From Hysterangium stoloniferum (taxonomy: Eukaryota > Basidiomycota > Agaricomycetes > Hysterangiales > Hysterangiaceae), in the NCBI GenBank assembly GCA_015178975.1, contig WHVD01000077.1:62001-126000 (forward strand): DNA of 64,000 nucleotides, written 5' to 3'. Position 1 is the first letter of the stretch. Every line of letters begins with the position of its first letter. Position numbers and translations under genes: made by a program. Shown in pieces: positions 1-11,399 of this stretch. The notes beneath the pieces were generated by a model. It was given only the letters and a program-made list of their open reading frames with translations. It did no database searches and was not told the DNA's origin.

Positions 1-428
1 TGAGTTGAAGGGAAGAATATTGACCTTTCCAGTGCAATATGAGAGAAAGTGAGAGAGAGCACAAGGTGACGCAGGAGTCAATGAGTGCAATGTATTGAGT
101 GGAGGCCTCGACTGTTACAGTTCGAGGCCAGAAGTGTTAAGTAGTTCAGATAATGCTACCTATGTGGTAGCTGACACATTACCCTGATCACCACTCATAG
201 AAGACCTAGTTTATGTCTTACAAGTGGTGGAGCTTGGGTAAAAGTGTGTCTGTTGTTGTTTGGTGCCAAGTGCACCCACAAGTATACACAGAGCTTCAAA
301 CTAATGAAATGGTACAATATTCGAAGAATATAAAGGATAGAAAAATATGAATAAAATGTGTAAAATATAAATAAAACAGAAGGAGTGTTTTACTACAATG
401 AAACTGTGGTAAAAGAATACTCCTCACA
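1..428 (-). repeat. Truncated Ty3 LTR, group 1
   Basis: Read on the minus strand, this stretch begins TGAGGAG at 428 and runs out of the window at 1. It shares an ordered series of motifs with the LTRs of element A, such as the block around 225-320 matching 25880-25970 (a tetranucleotide-rich stretch, GTGCCCA, then TACACA..CTTC.AACTAA). It abuts a copia-type gag fragment on its right, so it is either a separate insertion or a recombination product. No TSD can be checked because the left side is cut by the window. Confidence 0.6.
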
Positions 429-1081
429 TGGGGTCAAGGCAGAAGAGTCAGATAGATCTTGAGTGATGAGAGAGTGCAAGTGAGGAAAATTGGTAAGTGA
501 ATTAAGCAGGGCTATGCATTTGAAGAGATCCTCAGTAAGCTGGCACATGTCAAATTCCCGGGAGATAGTGCGACAAATAAGAGAGCTGTTGTGGGCAGGG
601 ATATCAACTTTGAGCACTGGAGAGTGAGGGCTTCCTGGATAAGCTGGACCTGATGAATGGGTCCCTCATTGCTATGGCGAACCAAGACAGCATTCCAACA
701 CGTGTTTGCACTTAGAAGGGGTTCAGCAAAATCCCATTCGGTTTGAGAAAGGGTGGAGAGGATAAGTGCATGGGTAAGGCCATCATTGGAGTTCCAATTT
801 TGGACAGAGGTAAGGTCAGAAGGGTTAGGGGTGCCAACGGCATAGGAGATCAACCCCGTGATTGTAAGGTAGTGTTTTGTGCTATGGTACCACTCCTTAT
901 AATTTCCTTTGGACTTGTCAAGCTTAGCCTCTGTATAAACAAGGGATGTCTGCAAGAGAGGGATGGATAAGGGGGTGATTGCTGTAGTATTGGACATGTT
1001 GTAGACAGGAAAAAATGCCTCAAGATGCCAGAAAGGTATTGTGATAAGTGATTTCAATAGGGACACAATAGGCCCATAACC
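429..1081 (-). mobile_element. Ty1/copia element fragment: gag region (fossil)
   Basis: An open stretch at 512-1066 on the minus strand resembles the UBN2-type gag of copia elements. It has the spaced motifs KLDKSKGNYKEWYHSTKHYL, then W(N)..DGLTHALILSTLS, and then TCWNAVLVRHSNEGPIHQVQ. This family's gag forms the particle core. Just upstream in element sense (1073-1081) the sequence reads GGTTATGGGCC after an LTR end, which fits the half initiator-tRNA-Met priming known for copia elements. Only the gag part is left; the pol part is absent. Broken. Confidence 0.65.
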
Positions 1082-1421
1082 TGTTAACAGTGATACCCTA
1101 GAATGTAGTTCTCAGTCTCATATATTCATAGTATAATGGACTTGCATTAGGTACCTAGAATGTAGTTCTAGTACATGCAAGATTAGTTAAGGAAATGGTC
1201 TATTTGATAAATAGACAGCTCACCTCAGTCTCATATATTCATAGTATAATGGACTGAGGCAAAGCTATAATTGATGCCCGATATATATGTGTGTGATGGT
1301 CAATGTGACTGATTAGTACAGAGGATGTGATGGGGGTAAAGGGAATATTTATTTGCCTGATTTCAGATTCAATCGTCCCTAATGCATATAAAAGTATATG
1401 TGGTGTCTCTCTTCCTCAACA
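1082..1421 (-). repeat. Copia 5' LTR (340 bp)
   Basis: In minus sense it starts TGTTGAGG and ends CTGTTAACA, directly followed by the putative PBS and the copia gag. Inside is a 27-bp direct repeat (1112-1138 and 1223-1249). The right edge falls exactly where Ty3 pol homology of fragment L begins (1422), so the copia element was probably inserted into that pol. The other LTR is not in the window. Confidence 0.6.
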
Positions 1422-2570
1422 CAGACTCCCCCAAATATCTGACTCTGTGAGCCCTATCAGGGATGACCTACCATCAATAGTGTCGAACTCCCTTAATAAG
1501 GACACTACTGAGAAACTATGGGAAAATAAACAAGCTGAGAGAGCAGCTTTCACCACCTAATGTGAGCTAATAGAACCTATTGGAATGAGAGAGGACATCC
1601 CTCAAACTGAATGGGATGCCTACAACTTTCCCAGAAATGATGAAATGGACAAGTTGAGTCTCACCTTGTTGAACTCTCAACTACTCTTAGAAATTGACAA
1701 GGATTATGTGAAGGAATTTTGTGATGGGTACAAGAAAGAACCCTCCTTCAAGACTTACTACACTGCAGATTCTACCTCCCCAAATGTAGTCACCACTCCA
1801 TCCCACTTCATTGGAAAAAGTAGGTTATTATATGAACTTCAGAGATTCAGACTGGAAAAGTCAAAGCAGCATACCTAGCAATATGACAACTACTCTCCTG
1901 AAGTTAATACATGGTAACCCTTTTGAAGGAGCTCACATAGGAGGACAGTGATTCTTCAAGCTGATGAAAGACCATTTCTTCTGGCCTCAGATGCTGCAGG
2001 ACTGCATGGCATATGCTCGCAGTTGTGATATATGTCAGAAAGCTAAAGTCAACCACACAGCATGGCAAGGAGCACTTCAACCTGCAAATGTGCCTCTCAG
2101 GCCTTTTGAAGTTGTCTAAATGGACCTAATAACTGGACTACCCCCTTCTGGAGAAAGCTCCCATTCAGCAATCTTTGTTGTGGTGGATAAACTACTGCAT
2201 TTTGTCATCTGTGAATCTACATCATTGAACTTATCAGCAGAAGGGTTTGCATGAATATTCATGAACAAGGTAGCTGCCCCCTTTGGATTACCTTTGAGAA
2301 TAATTTGTGACTGAGATAAGAGGTGGACATGCAGGTGTTGGAGGGAAGTTTGCAAGGTGTATGGAAGTGTGCTTACAGTTTCATCTTCCCATCCCACAGA
2401 TGGACAGCCAGACTGAAAATACAAATGTCATCATTGAATAAATATTGAGAGCCTATTGTGCCTTCTCCAAGAAGAATGGTCCAAATGGATTCAAGTAGTG
2501 GTTCACACTTATAACTTAATGGTGCACAGCTCAACAAATTATGCACCAGCCTTCTTGTTGATGGAATACC
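1422..2570 (+). mobile_element. Ty3 fragment L, part 1: pol, RNase H end to integrase core
   Basis: This is homologous to the pol of element A from the region SPIRDD...LDKNTEEKLW through the integrase zinc region and the core containing the HHPQTDGQ-like block (about 2390-2410). It is a plain Ty3 chromovirus pol, which encodes the polyprotein for copying and integrating the element. It is old and low in CpG compared with A, with many breaks. It continues after the inserted short-LTR element at 5648. Confidence 0.8.
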
Positions 2571-3910
2571 TATTAGATTTTTTGGGTTTGCAAACAATGT
2601 AGCATGTCATTGATGGGTAACCAGGTATGGTATTACTGGTAGTAGGTAGTAGGTACTTAAACTAGGTACATTTGCAACACATTCTTTGTACCCAAAATTA
2701 GTCAAGTGTATTACAAAATCATAAATCCTAACACAAATGTATAACCTAGCTTGAAGGGCATTATCAAGAAACACTGAATAGGGCTGAAACCACTAGACTT
2801 GCACGGCTTTGAGTAGCCACTCACTTTATTGTTGTGCACAACCCCTCCCGACACTTGCACTATGAAGTCGACCTGAACCGCTGCCATGCCTCATTGAAAA
2901 GCATGTGCTGCACCGTTGTAAGTTCGTTACTAGGAAAAGACCTAATAACCTGCGCACAATGGTCAAGTCTTTATGACGGTCGCTAACACAGTTGTTCGTG
3001 AAACCAGTCTATAACCAAACACACTCGGAGTGAGAGGCTAGAGATCGGACCTTGGATGACATAATCGAAGATGAATACAAAAGGCTGATGTAAGCCCAAT
3101 GTCGTAGAACGTAGAACTTCAACAATAAGAGACACTATAGTATCCCTTACTGGCCGTAGGAGTGAGACTGAGAGTAAGACTTAAGAGATTGTGCTTAAGA
3201 ATGAGCTTCAAAATGAGATACAACGAAATTGCTTTTTCAATAGTGGGCAAAAGAGAGGCCCTTATATACATGAGAGAGCACAGGTCAAATCAAACATCTA
3301 CAAACAATGACACAATAACGATGCGATATGGTGTGAGTCATCTCTGAGTCATCACAATAGGAGTGTTAGTAAAGCTGTGAACAATAATAGGGGGAGGCTG
3401 TGCTGAACAATAAGAGAATGACAAACAAAAGATGAGATCAGACATGTGATACGGATAAATGGGGAAACACAATAGAACAATAGGGGAAGTGAGTCAGACA
3501 ATAGGGATGATGGAGTAATAGAAGTGATGGCTGATGAAACATCGATGATATGAGTCAGAAACACAAGAATCCCATGATAATGCGTCACCCTCAAATGCTA
3601 TGCTTGATTTCAAAATCTTGAAAATATTACCAATCGATGAACCGAGATTGGACATATTGTGTTCCTAGTTTTGCAGTATAAGGAGGGGACACAATCAATC
3701 ACCATTTTAGAACCAGGTGGTGAGTAGGCTCCACAACCATGCAAGGAACATGAAACGACGACAACCTCGACGAGGCTCTACTTGACTTCCCTCTGGAACC
3801 GGGGTCCTGAATAACTTGGGTCCTCTGTGATCTCCTATTGGAGTGAACGTTGCCATGTAACAAATTCCCGATGACAGTGGGGAACAGTCCTGCTGGAACA
3901 CTCGATCGAA

Positions 3911-4351
3911 TCAATAGTGGAGGATTTTGGAGGAGCCATCATAGTGTTCTATACGAATGAAGACAGGATCATCTGGAGCATATGCAAGTCGAATACCTTG
4001 TCGACGGAGGAAACAATGGTATTTCTTGGAGGAGCATGAGTGGGCTGGTAGGGGCTTGGAAATGATGTCTGAGGATGAGGAGAAGTGAGATGTTATTGGC
4101 TGGAGTTCTATTTGGGAGTGAAGAGTCGGTTTTGAGTAGGAACTGAGGGTTACTTTGGAGGATGATGCAGTGTTGAACATGATGGAGTTTTGGTCATCTG
4201 TTTGAGGAAACTGATTTGGCTGTGTAGAAGTTGTCTTGAGTGCCAAAGTATATATAAGAATTTGTGCTGTGACGTGACTTGAAACTATAGCCATATTAGT
4301 CTCTTTCCGATTGAACTCTCTACACCGTACCCAAACCTGTGGATGCCTCAT
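3911..4351 (-). CDS. Unrecognised ORF inside the short-LTR element
   Basis: A 146-codon open frame, rich in Ser and Thr, ending in a segment DPVFIRIEHYDGSSKILHY. I do not recognise the family, and no transmembrane segment or metal-binding motif is visible. A second, overlapping-register stretch continues to about 3699 with coding-like composition (3699-3914), so this may be the remains of a larger gene carried by the element. It could equally be a chance ORF. Confidence 0.3.
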   Translation of the reverse strand: MRHPQVWVRCREFNRKETNMAIVSSHVTAQILIYTLALKTTSTQPNQFPQTDDQNSIMFNTASSSKVTLSSYSKPTLHSQIELQPITSHFSSSSDIISKPLPAHSCSSKKYHCFLRRQGIRLAYAPDDPVFIRIEHYDGSSKILHY

Positions 4352-4450
4352 TGAAAAGTGTCACACACCGATCCTTAACCTGAACCTGTGGATGCCTTGT
4401 TGAAAGGTGTCACACACTGATCCTTAACCTGAACCCATGGATGCCTGTGA
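4336..4450. repeat. Tandem repeat, ~49-bp unit, 2.3 copies
   Basis: Two near-identical units run from GTGGATGCC to CTTAACCTGAACC, each holding TTGAAAAGTGTCACACAC or a close variant. They are related to the 47-bp array at 5178-5408 in the same element. Confidence 0.75.
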
Positions 4451-5177
4451 TGTATCTCTTAGGCTGAGAGTCCTTAGGTACTTAGCAGTAACTTAAAGAC
4501 ATCAACTTGTTGTATATGAAAGGGCTGAGTGGATCAATAGACTATTAGTTTAGGGTTCTTGTTTAATAGTAGTTAAAGATAAAATGAAATATCGGAAAAC
4601 AAACGAATAGCTTTCGTTCGGAGTGCGTAACTAAGATAAGTCACGTTAGTGATAAGAGTGATTCTCATTAACCTGAGAAAGGTAATATCCTGTAAACCTG
4701 GAACAGGTGGAATAAGATGCACAAATGCAAATGTGACAAAGTTGTTTAGTTTAGGGGGTTCAAAAGGCTATATTTTCATGATCCAGCTCAGCTGTTTAAA
4801 TACATAGGCATGGTGCTGCGCAACTGCACATTACTGCGTACAAACTATGGTTGCTACATAATAACTACGCATGATCGAAATATAGTGCATGATTGTTATG
4901 ATTACCTCAGATTAATTTTAGCTAAGAAATGATATGCATTTTGAATCTTTACTGTCCATTCACAAACAGGTATCCTAACTACATGTATCAAACATTAATA
5001 GCTCAGATACCTGGTGATGTTCGTATGTTGAATATGTGCATCATAACAATTGACTCTGTCTGATGAGAGAATAAAAACCAAACGAATGGACTGTAACGTG
5101 ACAATTTAGTTAGCAGCTTGAGTAATTGATATCAAATCTACCTGTTACATGACAATGCATTGTTGACAAGCATTGCA

Positions 5178-5408
5178 CATTGAACTGAACCGTCTGCCAC
5201 ACTTCGTTGAACAGCATGCATTGAACCCAACTCGAACCATCAGCCATGCCTCGTTGAACAGTGTGCATCAAACCCAACCCAAACTGTCAGCCATGCCTTG
5301 TTGAACAGCGTGCACCAAACTGAATTGAATTGTTGGCCATGCCTGGTTGAAAAGTGCATGCTGCATCGAACTTGAACTTGAACTTGTGTGCACCTTGCTG
5401 AAAAGTGT
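5178..5408. repeat. Tandem repeat, ~47-bp unit, about 5 copies
   Basis: Degenerate units share the core GCCATGCCTCGTTGAACAG followed by TGCA, each starting with a run like TTGAACC or CAAACCCAACC. The array lies just before the right terminal repeat of the short-LTR element, and a diverged single unit lies near its left end (about 2865-2925). A structural or RNA role is possible but unproven. Confidence 0.8.
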
Positions 5409-5647
5409 TGCATAACTGGACTTAGACTGAAATCATATTTCTGTATGAAGACTACATTGTTCGAGAAGGAGTATTAGATTTTTTGAGTTTGCGAACAATG
5501 TAGTATGTGATTGATGGGTAACCAGGTATGGTATTACCAGTAGTAGGTACTTAAACTAGGTACTTGTACTATACACTTCATACGTTTGCAACATGTTCTT
5601 TGTACCCAAACCGAGTCAAGCATATTTCAAACTCGCAAGTCCTAACA

Positions 5648-6545
5648 ATACCTACCCAGGGGAATGTCTCATTGTCTAGGAGGAGATGACTCCATAGTCT
5701 CTAGAGAACTGTCTGATAGCCCAATGGCTGACCGTGGATTCTTGAGCTAGAGAACCATTGACAGATAGCAAGGGATTCAATCATGTGAGCCCAGGAAACC
5801 CAAGCTTGCAGCTATAATGAAAAATGCAGACCTGTGGAGGAGATTGTGAAAGGGAACTATGTTTGATCAATCCCCATTCCCTTGAACTCATTGAGGCCAA
5901 AGGTGGTGGGTGGAAGCTCATCCAAAGGTGAATAAGACCATTTGAAGTCCTGGAAAAGATCAACTCCCACATTTTATGACTTAAAATCCCTTCTGAATAC
6001 CAAATACACCCAGTCATCAACAGAGAGCATATCAGGAAGTACAATGTCTCTCGCAAAGAATTTTGACAAAGGACCCAACTTGAGAATCCAAGGGAATTAA
6101 CACTAAGGATGAAGAGTATGAGGTCAAAGCAATAGCAGGGCACAAGAAACACTGAAATTGATTGCTCTTTCAATTTTGATGGAAATGATATGGGCCAGAA
6201 GAGGATACTTGGTTAAACAGTAATGACCTTTGAAACACTCCTGCACTCCTTAGAGCCTACAAGACCATTTACAGGATTTCATGAACTATATGCTCCCTTC
6301 TCATGGTCAAGAACACAATTTCATTATTTTATCTATCTAAAAATACACATAATTGATTTATCCTCTTCTCACTCTCCTTCCCCCCCCCCCCCCCCCCTGA
6401 ACCTCTTCACATCACCAACTGAGCAGGGTTTAAATCAATATAAAAGAAACATAAATTCCCTGAAATTTTCACAACTCTCTTTATCTCCTCCATCTCTCTC
6501 TCTTCATATTCTCCCTGAACACTTGAACAACCGTGCTATGTCATA
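5648..6545 (+). mobile_element. Ty3 fragment L, part 2: integrase tail, chromodomain, ORF3 leader
   Basis: Continues part 1 after the insertion, with the block RELSDSPMAD, the GPFEVLEK-like tail and then a chromodomain (about 6110-6250, core GPEEDTWLNSNDL). It is followed by an AT- and CT-rich leader matching the one that precedes ORF3 in element D, including a poly-C run at 6380-6397. ORF3 itself is lost; a different gag fragment follows. Old, many breaks. Confidence 0.75.
6439..6530 (+). promoter_or_regulatory. ORF3-type promoter and CT-rich leader (relic)
   Basis: TATAAAAG at 6439-6446 is followed by a CT-rich stretch (about 6475-6510), the same layout as 18897-18966 upstream of ORF3 in element D. 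No ORF3 follows here. Confidence 0.5.
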
Positions 6546-6589
6546 AGGTCATTGAACGGACAATGATAGCAACATGTGCTCACTTATAA

Positions 6590-8875
6590 GGCAAAGGTAT
6601 GGCAGATTACAGGCTCTCTGATGAGAAAATTCTTTTTTTTTTCAAAGATCTCTACCTATAGGTACATACCTATGATGACTATGGGTAAGGATCCAATTCA
6701 ACAGTCTCTGACAATACAGGGCAGTTCTCTCTCACAACAAAGACCCACCAGTCTTGAACCACTATGACAATGAGAAAGTCTTCGTTGAGCTGCCAGGGTC
6801 AAGCCTCTATCAAGCAGTCTCCTCAGATCGAAGCAGAGCCATCAATGAATGCCACTTCCAGTCAACCAGAACAATTGAGTGGTCTGGGATTTGGTGCACC
6901 ATTCATTCAATATGACGATGTCATCTTGGAATTCCCACCATGACAAGTTATTGCTTCAGCAGATGTACCAGGGCCAATTAGTTTACATATGCCAAACTAA
7001 TTAACAATAGATGGAATGTGCACTACACCTCTCGAATCACTGAGGAGGAAGTAACAGCCATTGTGCAAGATTACAAGGAGAGATATCCACCCATGCCCAC
7101 AGCAACAGTGGCCTGGTTGGGTAGATATCACAGTACATATTTTATCTGGGAAAAACCTGTTCATGCAATCAGGAACCCTTGACAACCTCACTAAATTAAT
7201 CCCTGAGTGGTCTGATGAGGTGGCAGTTCCACAGGAAAATAGGATGAGAGCTATCAAGAAGAACTTGTTTATTCTACTTGTTGATTTACTCAGCATACAT
7301 GATGACACATTGCAGATCTTGCACATGTTGATTGGGGCTAATCCCAAAGTCGATTATTGGTACTTGTATATCCAGATGTTAGAACATCCTATCTATGAAA
7401 TGTCAGTCACCCAACATCTCTTTCATGTACTTCAGCCTTAGGTATCAACTCATACATAACCAAGAGAAATGTGACAAGATGATGATGGAAGTGCTCAACC
7501 TCTACAATGAAATGACACAAGTGCCTTCATCCCCAACATTGTTGACTGAGTCTTTTATTCAAGAGCTCAGAAGTTCCCCTGATACCTGTTTTCTCTGTTC
7601 ACTCAACCACCCCTTAATACTGGAGAATTTCCCATTGGACATGAGAATTGAAGTAATTGAATATTTGCAGGAAAAGGACATCCCAATCAGTGCTTCATTC
7701 TATCAGCCCCAACCATGCTGTCTCTTCAGCATGGCTGAATTAGAGAGAAGCCCCAACAAAACCTCAAACTGCTCCCCAGCTAGAGGATCCCCACTCTTGC
7801 ATGACATTCAAAACCAGTCCTAGCACCCCAAACCCTTTCAACAAGTTACTGTTATGACTGGAACTCCCACTGGACTCCGGGCACCAACCTATATGCACCC
7901 ACACTCTAGATACACTGTTTTCAGTTAACTGGAATACCCGCTGGGACCTGGACATCGATCCTGTCCATGCCAAGCTTCATTGTCTTATGTACCAGTCACT
8001 GGAATACCTGCCAGGACCTGGACGTCGATCCTGTCCATGCTGACCTTCATTGTCTTACATATGTACCAGTCACTGGAATACCTGCCAGGACCTGCATACA
8101 TCATCTCCTGCCTATCTCTGACCCTGTCCCACATACCAGTCACTGGACTCCACTTAAAAAACCTGTCAGCTCTCTAACTGAGCCCTGTTCCCATTATGGA
8201 CAAATGACCTGTCATGTTTCGGACTCCCCTCCCACCCCATTCCCATTTATGGCCTAATGACCTGTCACATTTCAGACTCTGCTCCACTCCATTCCATTCC
8301 TAACACCAAATCTGGTGTTTACTTATCTCATTTCATGTTTACTAGTTTAGATTTCATTATTACTGGATTTGGTATGTTATACATTCCACAGTCTATATAC
8401 AATGTTTTACATACAATCCAGTCAGAAAATCAGCTTAGATTTCCCCCAGTAACCTAGTCCCTTTCTGCTCTAAAACTCCTCTTTGAGAATGCCACTTCAT
8501 CCTCATTGGAGTCCACAGGCTCCGACTCTCCTATTGCTTATCCTCCAACTTATTGTCACTCAACCTCGTCACCTCTCGACCTCCACGGCTGTCCCGCCAT
8601 CAGCCTCCCCAACTCCCGACCTATCATCTGTCCCCCAGACTCCCTGGGTTTCTGGTCCACCCATCTGAAATTGGACAACATGATCTTGCGAGGGCACAGC
8701 CTATAAGCTGAAGCCAAGTCCTACTGGCTTTCCCCTGGGTTTCTCTGGAAACCCTCTGATAAGCTCTGTGCACACTCCATAACAGTTACTCCCCACTTGA
8801 AACAGACCAATTGCCAATAGAGGTCAACAGTCCTTCTCCACCACATTCATTGAAGGGATAGCAGGTCAAGTCCTC
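6590..8875 (+). mobile_element. Ty3 group 1 gag fragment M (fossil)
   Basis: The leader and gag of a group 1 element. The open stretches 7061-7441 and 7395-7823 match the first gag part of element B in order, including LLSIHDDTLQILHMLI against DLVAMHDDMLQILHVIL, PKVDYWYLY, and the SFIQELRSSPDTCFLCSLN block. It is split by a solo LTR at 7850-8784 and resumes for about 90 bp. The right edge is cut by the LTR of element C. Old, with several breaks. Confidence 0.7.
7850..8784 (+). repeat. Solo LTR, group 2 (935 bp), TSD GTTAC
   Basis: Starts TGTTATGAC and ends CCATAACA, flanked by GTTAC at 7845-7849 and 8785-8789. It aligns with the LTRs of element E from the GACTCCGGGCACCAAC stretch to the terminal AAGCTGAAGCCAAGTCCTAC block. 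It is longer than its relatives because a segment of about 70 bp is doubled (about 7970-8090). Confidence 0.9.
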
Positions 8876-9366
8876 AATCAAGTATCACTGGATGCAGATG
8901 GAAAGAGTCCAGTGAAATGGAAGAAAGTAAGAATGGTTTGCAAGAAAGAAATAGGAAGGTGTGAAGAGGTGTGGGCAGCAATGAGTAGGTTCAAGTAGAT
9001 AGTTCTGGGCTTGGACAGTAAGTACAAAGCTCAGAGCAAAGATGAGATGTAGCTTGTAGCTGTTAGAGACAGCTGAGATAATACCCCAATGACATCACAG
9101 CTTGTAGGACACTTCAAATGATGTCTTGGGCAAGTCATGGTTATGGGGTAAAAAGTGTCTGATCCTCTAGTTACACTCACTAGTGTACATAAGATGACCA
9201 TAAGATTCCATGTACCCACAGGCATACTGTGCATAGATCTTCAAACTAATGTAAATGTGTATAATTGAAGAATTACATAGTCAAAAAATAGAAGAAAAAT
9301 AAGGAACAAATATAGGAAATATAATATGATGAAACAGTTACATTCCCCAGAGGGGTGCCTCTCACA
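8875..9366 (-). repeat. 3' LTR of element C (truncated, ~490 bp)
   Basis: In minus sense it begins TGTGAGAGG at 9366, directly after the PPT-like run at 9367-9384 (reading CTGGGGGAC). It shares the motif order of LTR 11400-12047 (AGATCTATG, TGTGGGTAC, CAGACACTTTTTACCCC) but is strongly diverged from it. The inner edge at about 8875 is a truncation against the gag fragment. Confidence 0.7.
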
Positions 9367-9399
9367 GTCCCCCAGTTCAAAGAGCTATGTCAGATGAAG

Positions 9400-11390
9400 T
9401 GAAGGACATTGGGAATTCCTCCCCAGGCTTCCTGAGAGGAGCCTCCCAGGTGTAGGATGGCCTGGGCCCAGTTTTCACATTTGCTCTGGAAGGATGAGAT
9501 GATGTCTTCCAGGTCTGTGCTATGATGGCTGTATGACAATTCTTTCAATCTGCATATGGTGGAGACCCAATATCAATAAGCCTTTTGTCTTGTTCCAATG
9601 ATAGGTTTGATATGTTCAGCAGGGTTTGCCACAATCTGAGTGATAAGGGGAGGTCAAGATGAAGGCAGCATTGCCATATGGGAAGAGGAGGCCCATGGTG
9701 ACTGATTCTCTGTGGATGGTTCCATGACTTTGTGATAACACAAGTATGGTATGGTTCTGGCATGTCCGACTCCAGTGAAATCTTCTCAAGTAGATCCACA
9801 AGGTCCCCAGCCCAGAGTACATCTGTATCTCCTGGGGAGTGTGAGATTGGTCCACTAAAAGTTGTCAGAACTTCAAGAGTTCAATCCTTTCAATGTGCTC
9901 AGCTAATCTTTCCCTTTCCATTGCATTATCAATGTGGAAGTACAAGTCCTCCATGTAAGCTGCTGGTATGAGTGGCCCACTGTAACCCTGTATGCCTCCC
10001 TTGAACATCAGTTGTTGCATTACTTGCCCCAACTGCATTAATACTCTCCCCACTGTGAATTGCATGGAAGGGTAGTTGATGGATACTCATATCCAACTGG
10101 TTGGTGTAGTTGCTACCTCAGGAATTGGGAGTGTTGATGGAGGAGGTAGGTCAAGAACATCATTGTGGATTTGGGTAGTGGGTGGGGTCTACAGTGAGTG
10201 GCTTGATATCTAGAGTCACAGCTTCCATCTTTCCTTTCACTTTCTCACTCATTTGGGCAAGTTCCTTAATCAGATACTCATTGAGAACATCAACTTCCAT
10301 TGGTTCCTTACTGGGCAAATGAATGGGACTACTGAGGGACATGCAAAGGGAGGGGGCAGGTTCTGGTGAAGCCATGACAAGAGAAGTGGGATTGGGAGGA
10401 TGTGATATCAAGGCAACTGGTACTGCTGCTGTCAATGGCTCATTTGGGTGGTGTCCACTCCATATTTGGATGGAAGGTCACAGTTTTCTTTTTTTATTGG
10501 GGTTACTGGCTATGAAGTGGATCCTTTCAGGGAGTAGGAATCCTTTGTGACAATCCACACCCAAGTACTTGGTCTTATACAGAAGGTTGTCTGATTGGCT
10601 TAAGTCTGAGTTGGATGACAAGTCTGCAAGTCACATTTGGGAGGTTTTCTCTACAGGGTCTCTTCATTTGAGAAGTCATTTGAAACCATTGCTTGAGTCC
10701 ACAGGTTGCATTCGGTAGGTTTTCTCTACAGGGCCACTTCATTTGAGAAGTCATTGAGGTAATTCTACTCCATCTCCTCATTGTCATTTAATACTCTGAA
10801 GTTTGATTCTCCTAACCAATTCCCAATCATAGAAGATACTGCCATCCTTTTCCTTCCTACTCTTGTTCCCCACTGCTCAGATACATGGGGTTCTTTTGTT
10901 GCTAGTGTCAGCAAAATCCAACCAGTTTTGTCCTGGGGGAGGGGAGATCACTATGGGAGTCTTGTAATCTCCCTTCCTCCTCAGTTCTTGTCTAGCATGC
11001 TCAGAGAGGGTCCCTATCTTGGTGCACCTCCTCCTCTGGTCCTCCTGATACTCTGCTTTGCCTTTCCTCATACATACTTTCCTTTTTCTCTACCTCTGCT
11101 TTATTGTAGAATTCTCTGTCCCATTGTTGATGTTTGATCTCCTCCTCTGTAGAAGGAAAAATGTATTGCAGCTTGGGGGGAACCTTATCCCAACCACCAT
11201 GGATGCTGCTCCAGGTGTTGCCTAACAAAGGCTGTGAGGTCAATGAAGAAGCCTCCACATTACATCCATTCTGCTTGACACTTTCTGTACAAGATGAGGG
11301 ATCAAGGCTTGAGGTGGTGATAGGAAAGGGGTAGTCACTTGAATTCAAGGGATTCTCTTGAAATTAGGGAGTTTGGGTTTGGTCTGGTTC
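9400..11390 (-). pseudogene. ORF3 remains of element C
   Basis: Open pieces at 11001-11348, 10877-11071, 10160-10435, 9865-10065 and 9545-9799 (minus) align in order with ORF3 of elements A and D. Shared blocks are LGNTWS(S/N)IHG.WDKVPPK, GQ(N/K)W.DF..T...TPCI, the SLS(S/I)HLPSKEPMEVDV type Pro-rich linker, and MEDLYFHIDNAMERERLAE. The function is unknown. No signal peptide or membrane segment is visible, so although the gene sits in the env position I see no support for an envelope. Degraded. Confidence 0.65.
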
Positions 11391-11399
11391 TGATCACCA

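Larger units (their letters stand above)
2571..5647. mobile_element. Short-LTR non-autonomous retroelement, 3.1 kb, TSD ATACC
   Basis: Direct terminal repeats of 163 and 176 bp (2571-2733 and 5472-5647), beginning TATTAGATTTTTTG and ending CCTAACA, flank the element, and the 5-bp TSD ATACC lies at 2566-2570 and 5648-5652. Removing it restores the Ty3 pol reading ...LLMEYL/PRGM... . A purine run precedes the right repeat (5463-5471). I see no RT or integrase, so it resembles a TRIM or LARD. Related units of about 47 bp recur near 2870, at 4336-4450 and at 5178-5408. Confidence 0.8.

Noticed and set aside
6380-6397. Poly-C run
   Set aside because: It is a homopolymer in the ORF3 leader (also near 18860) and its length may be affected by sequencing; no function is inferred.
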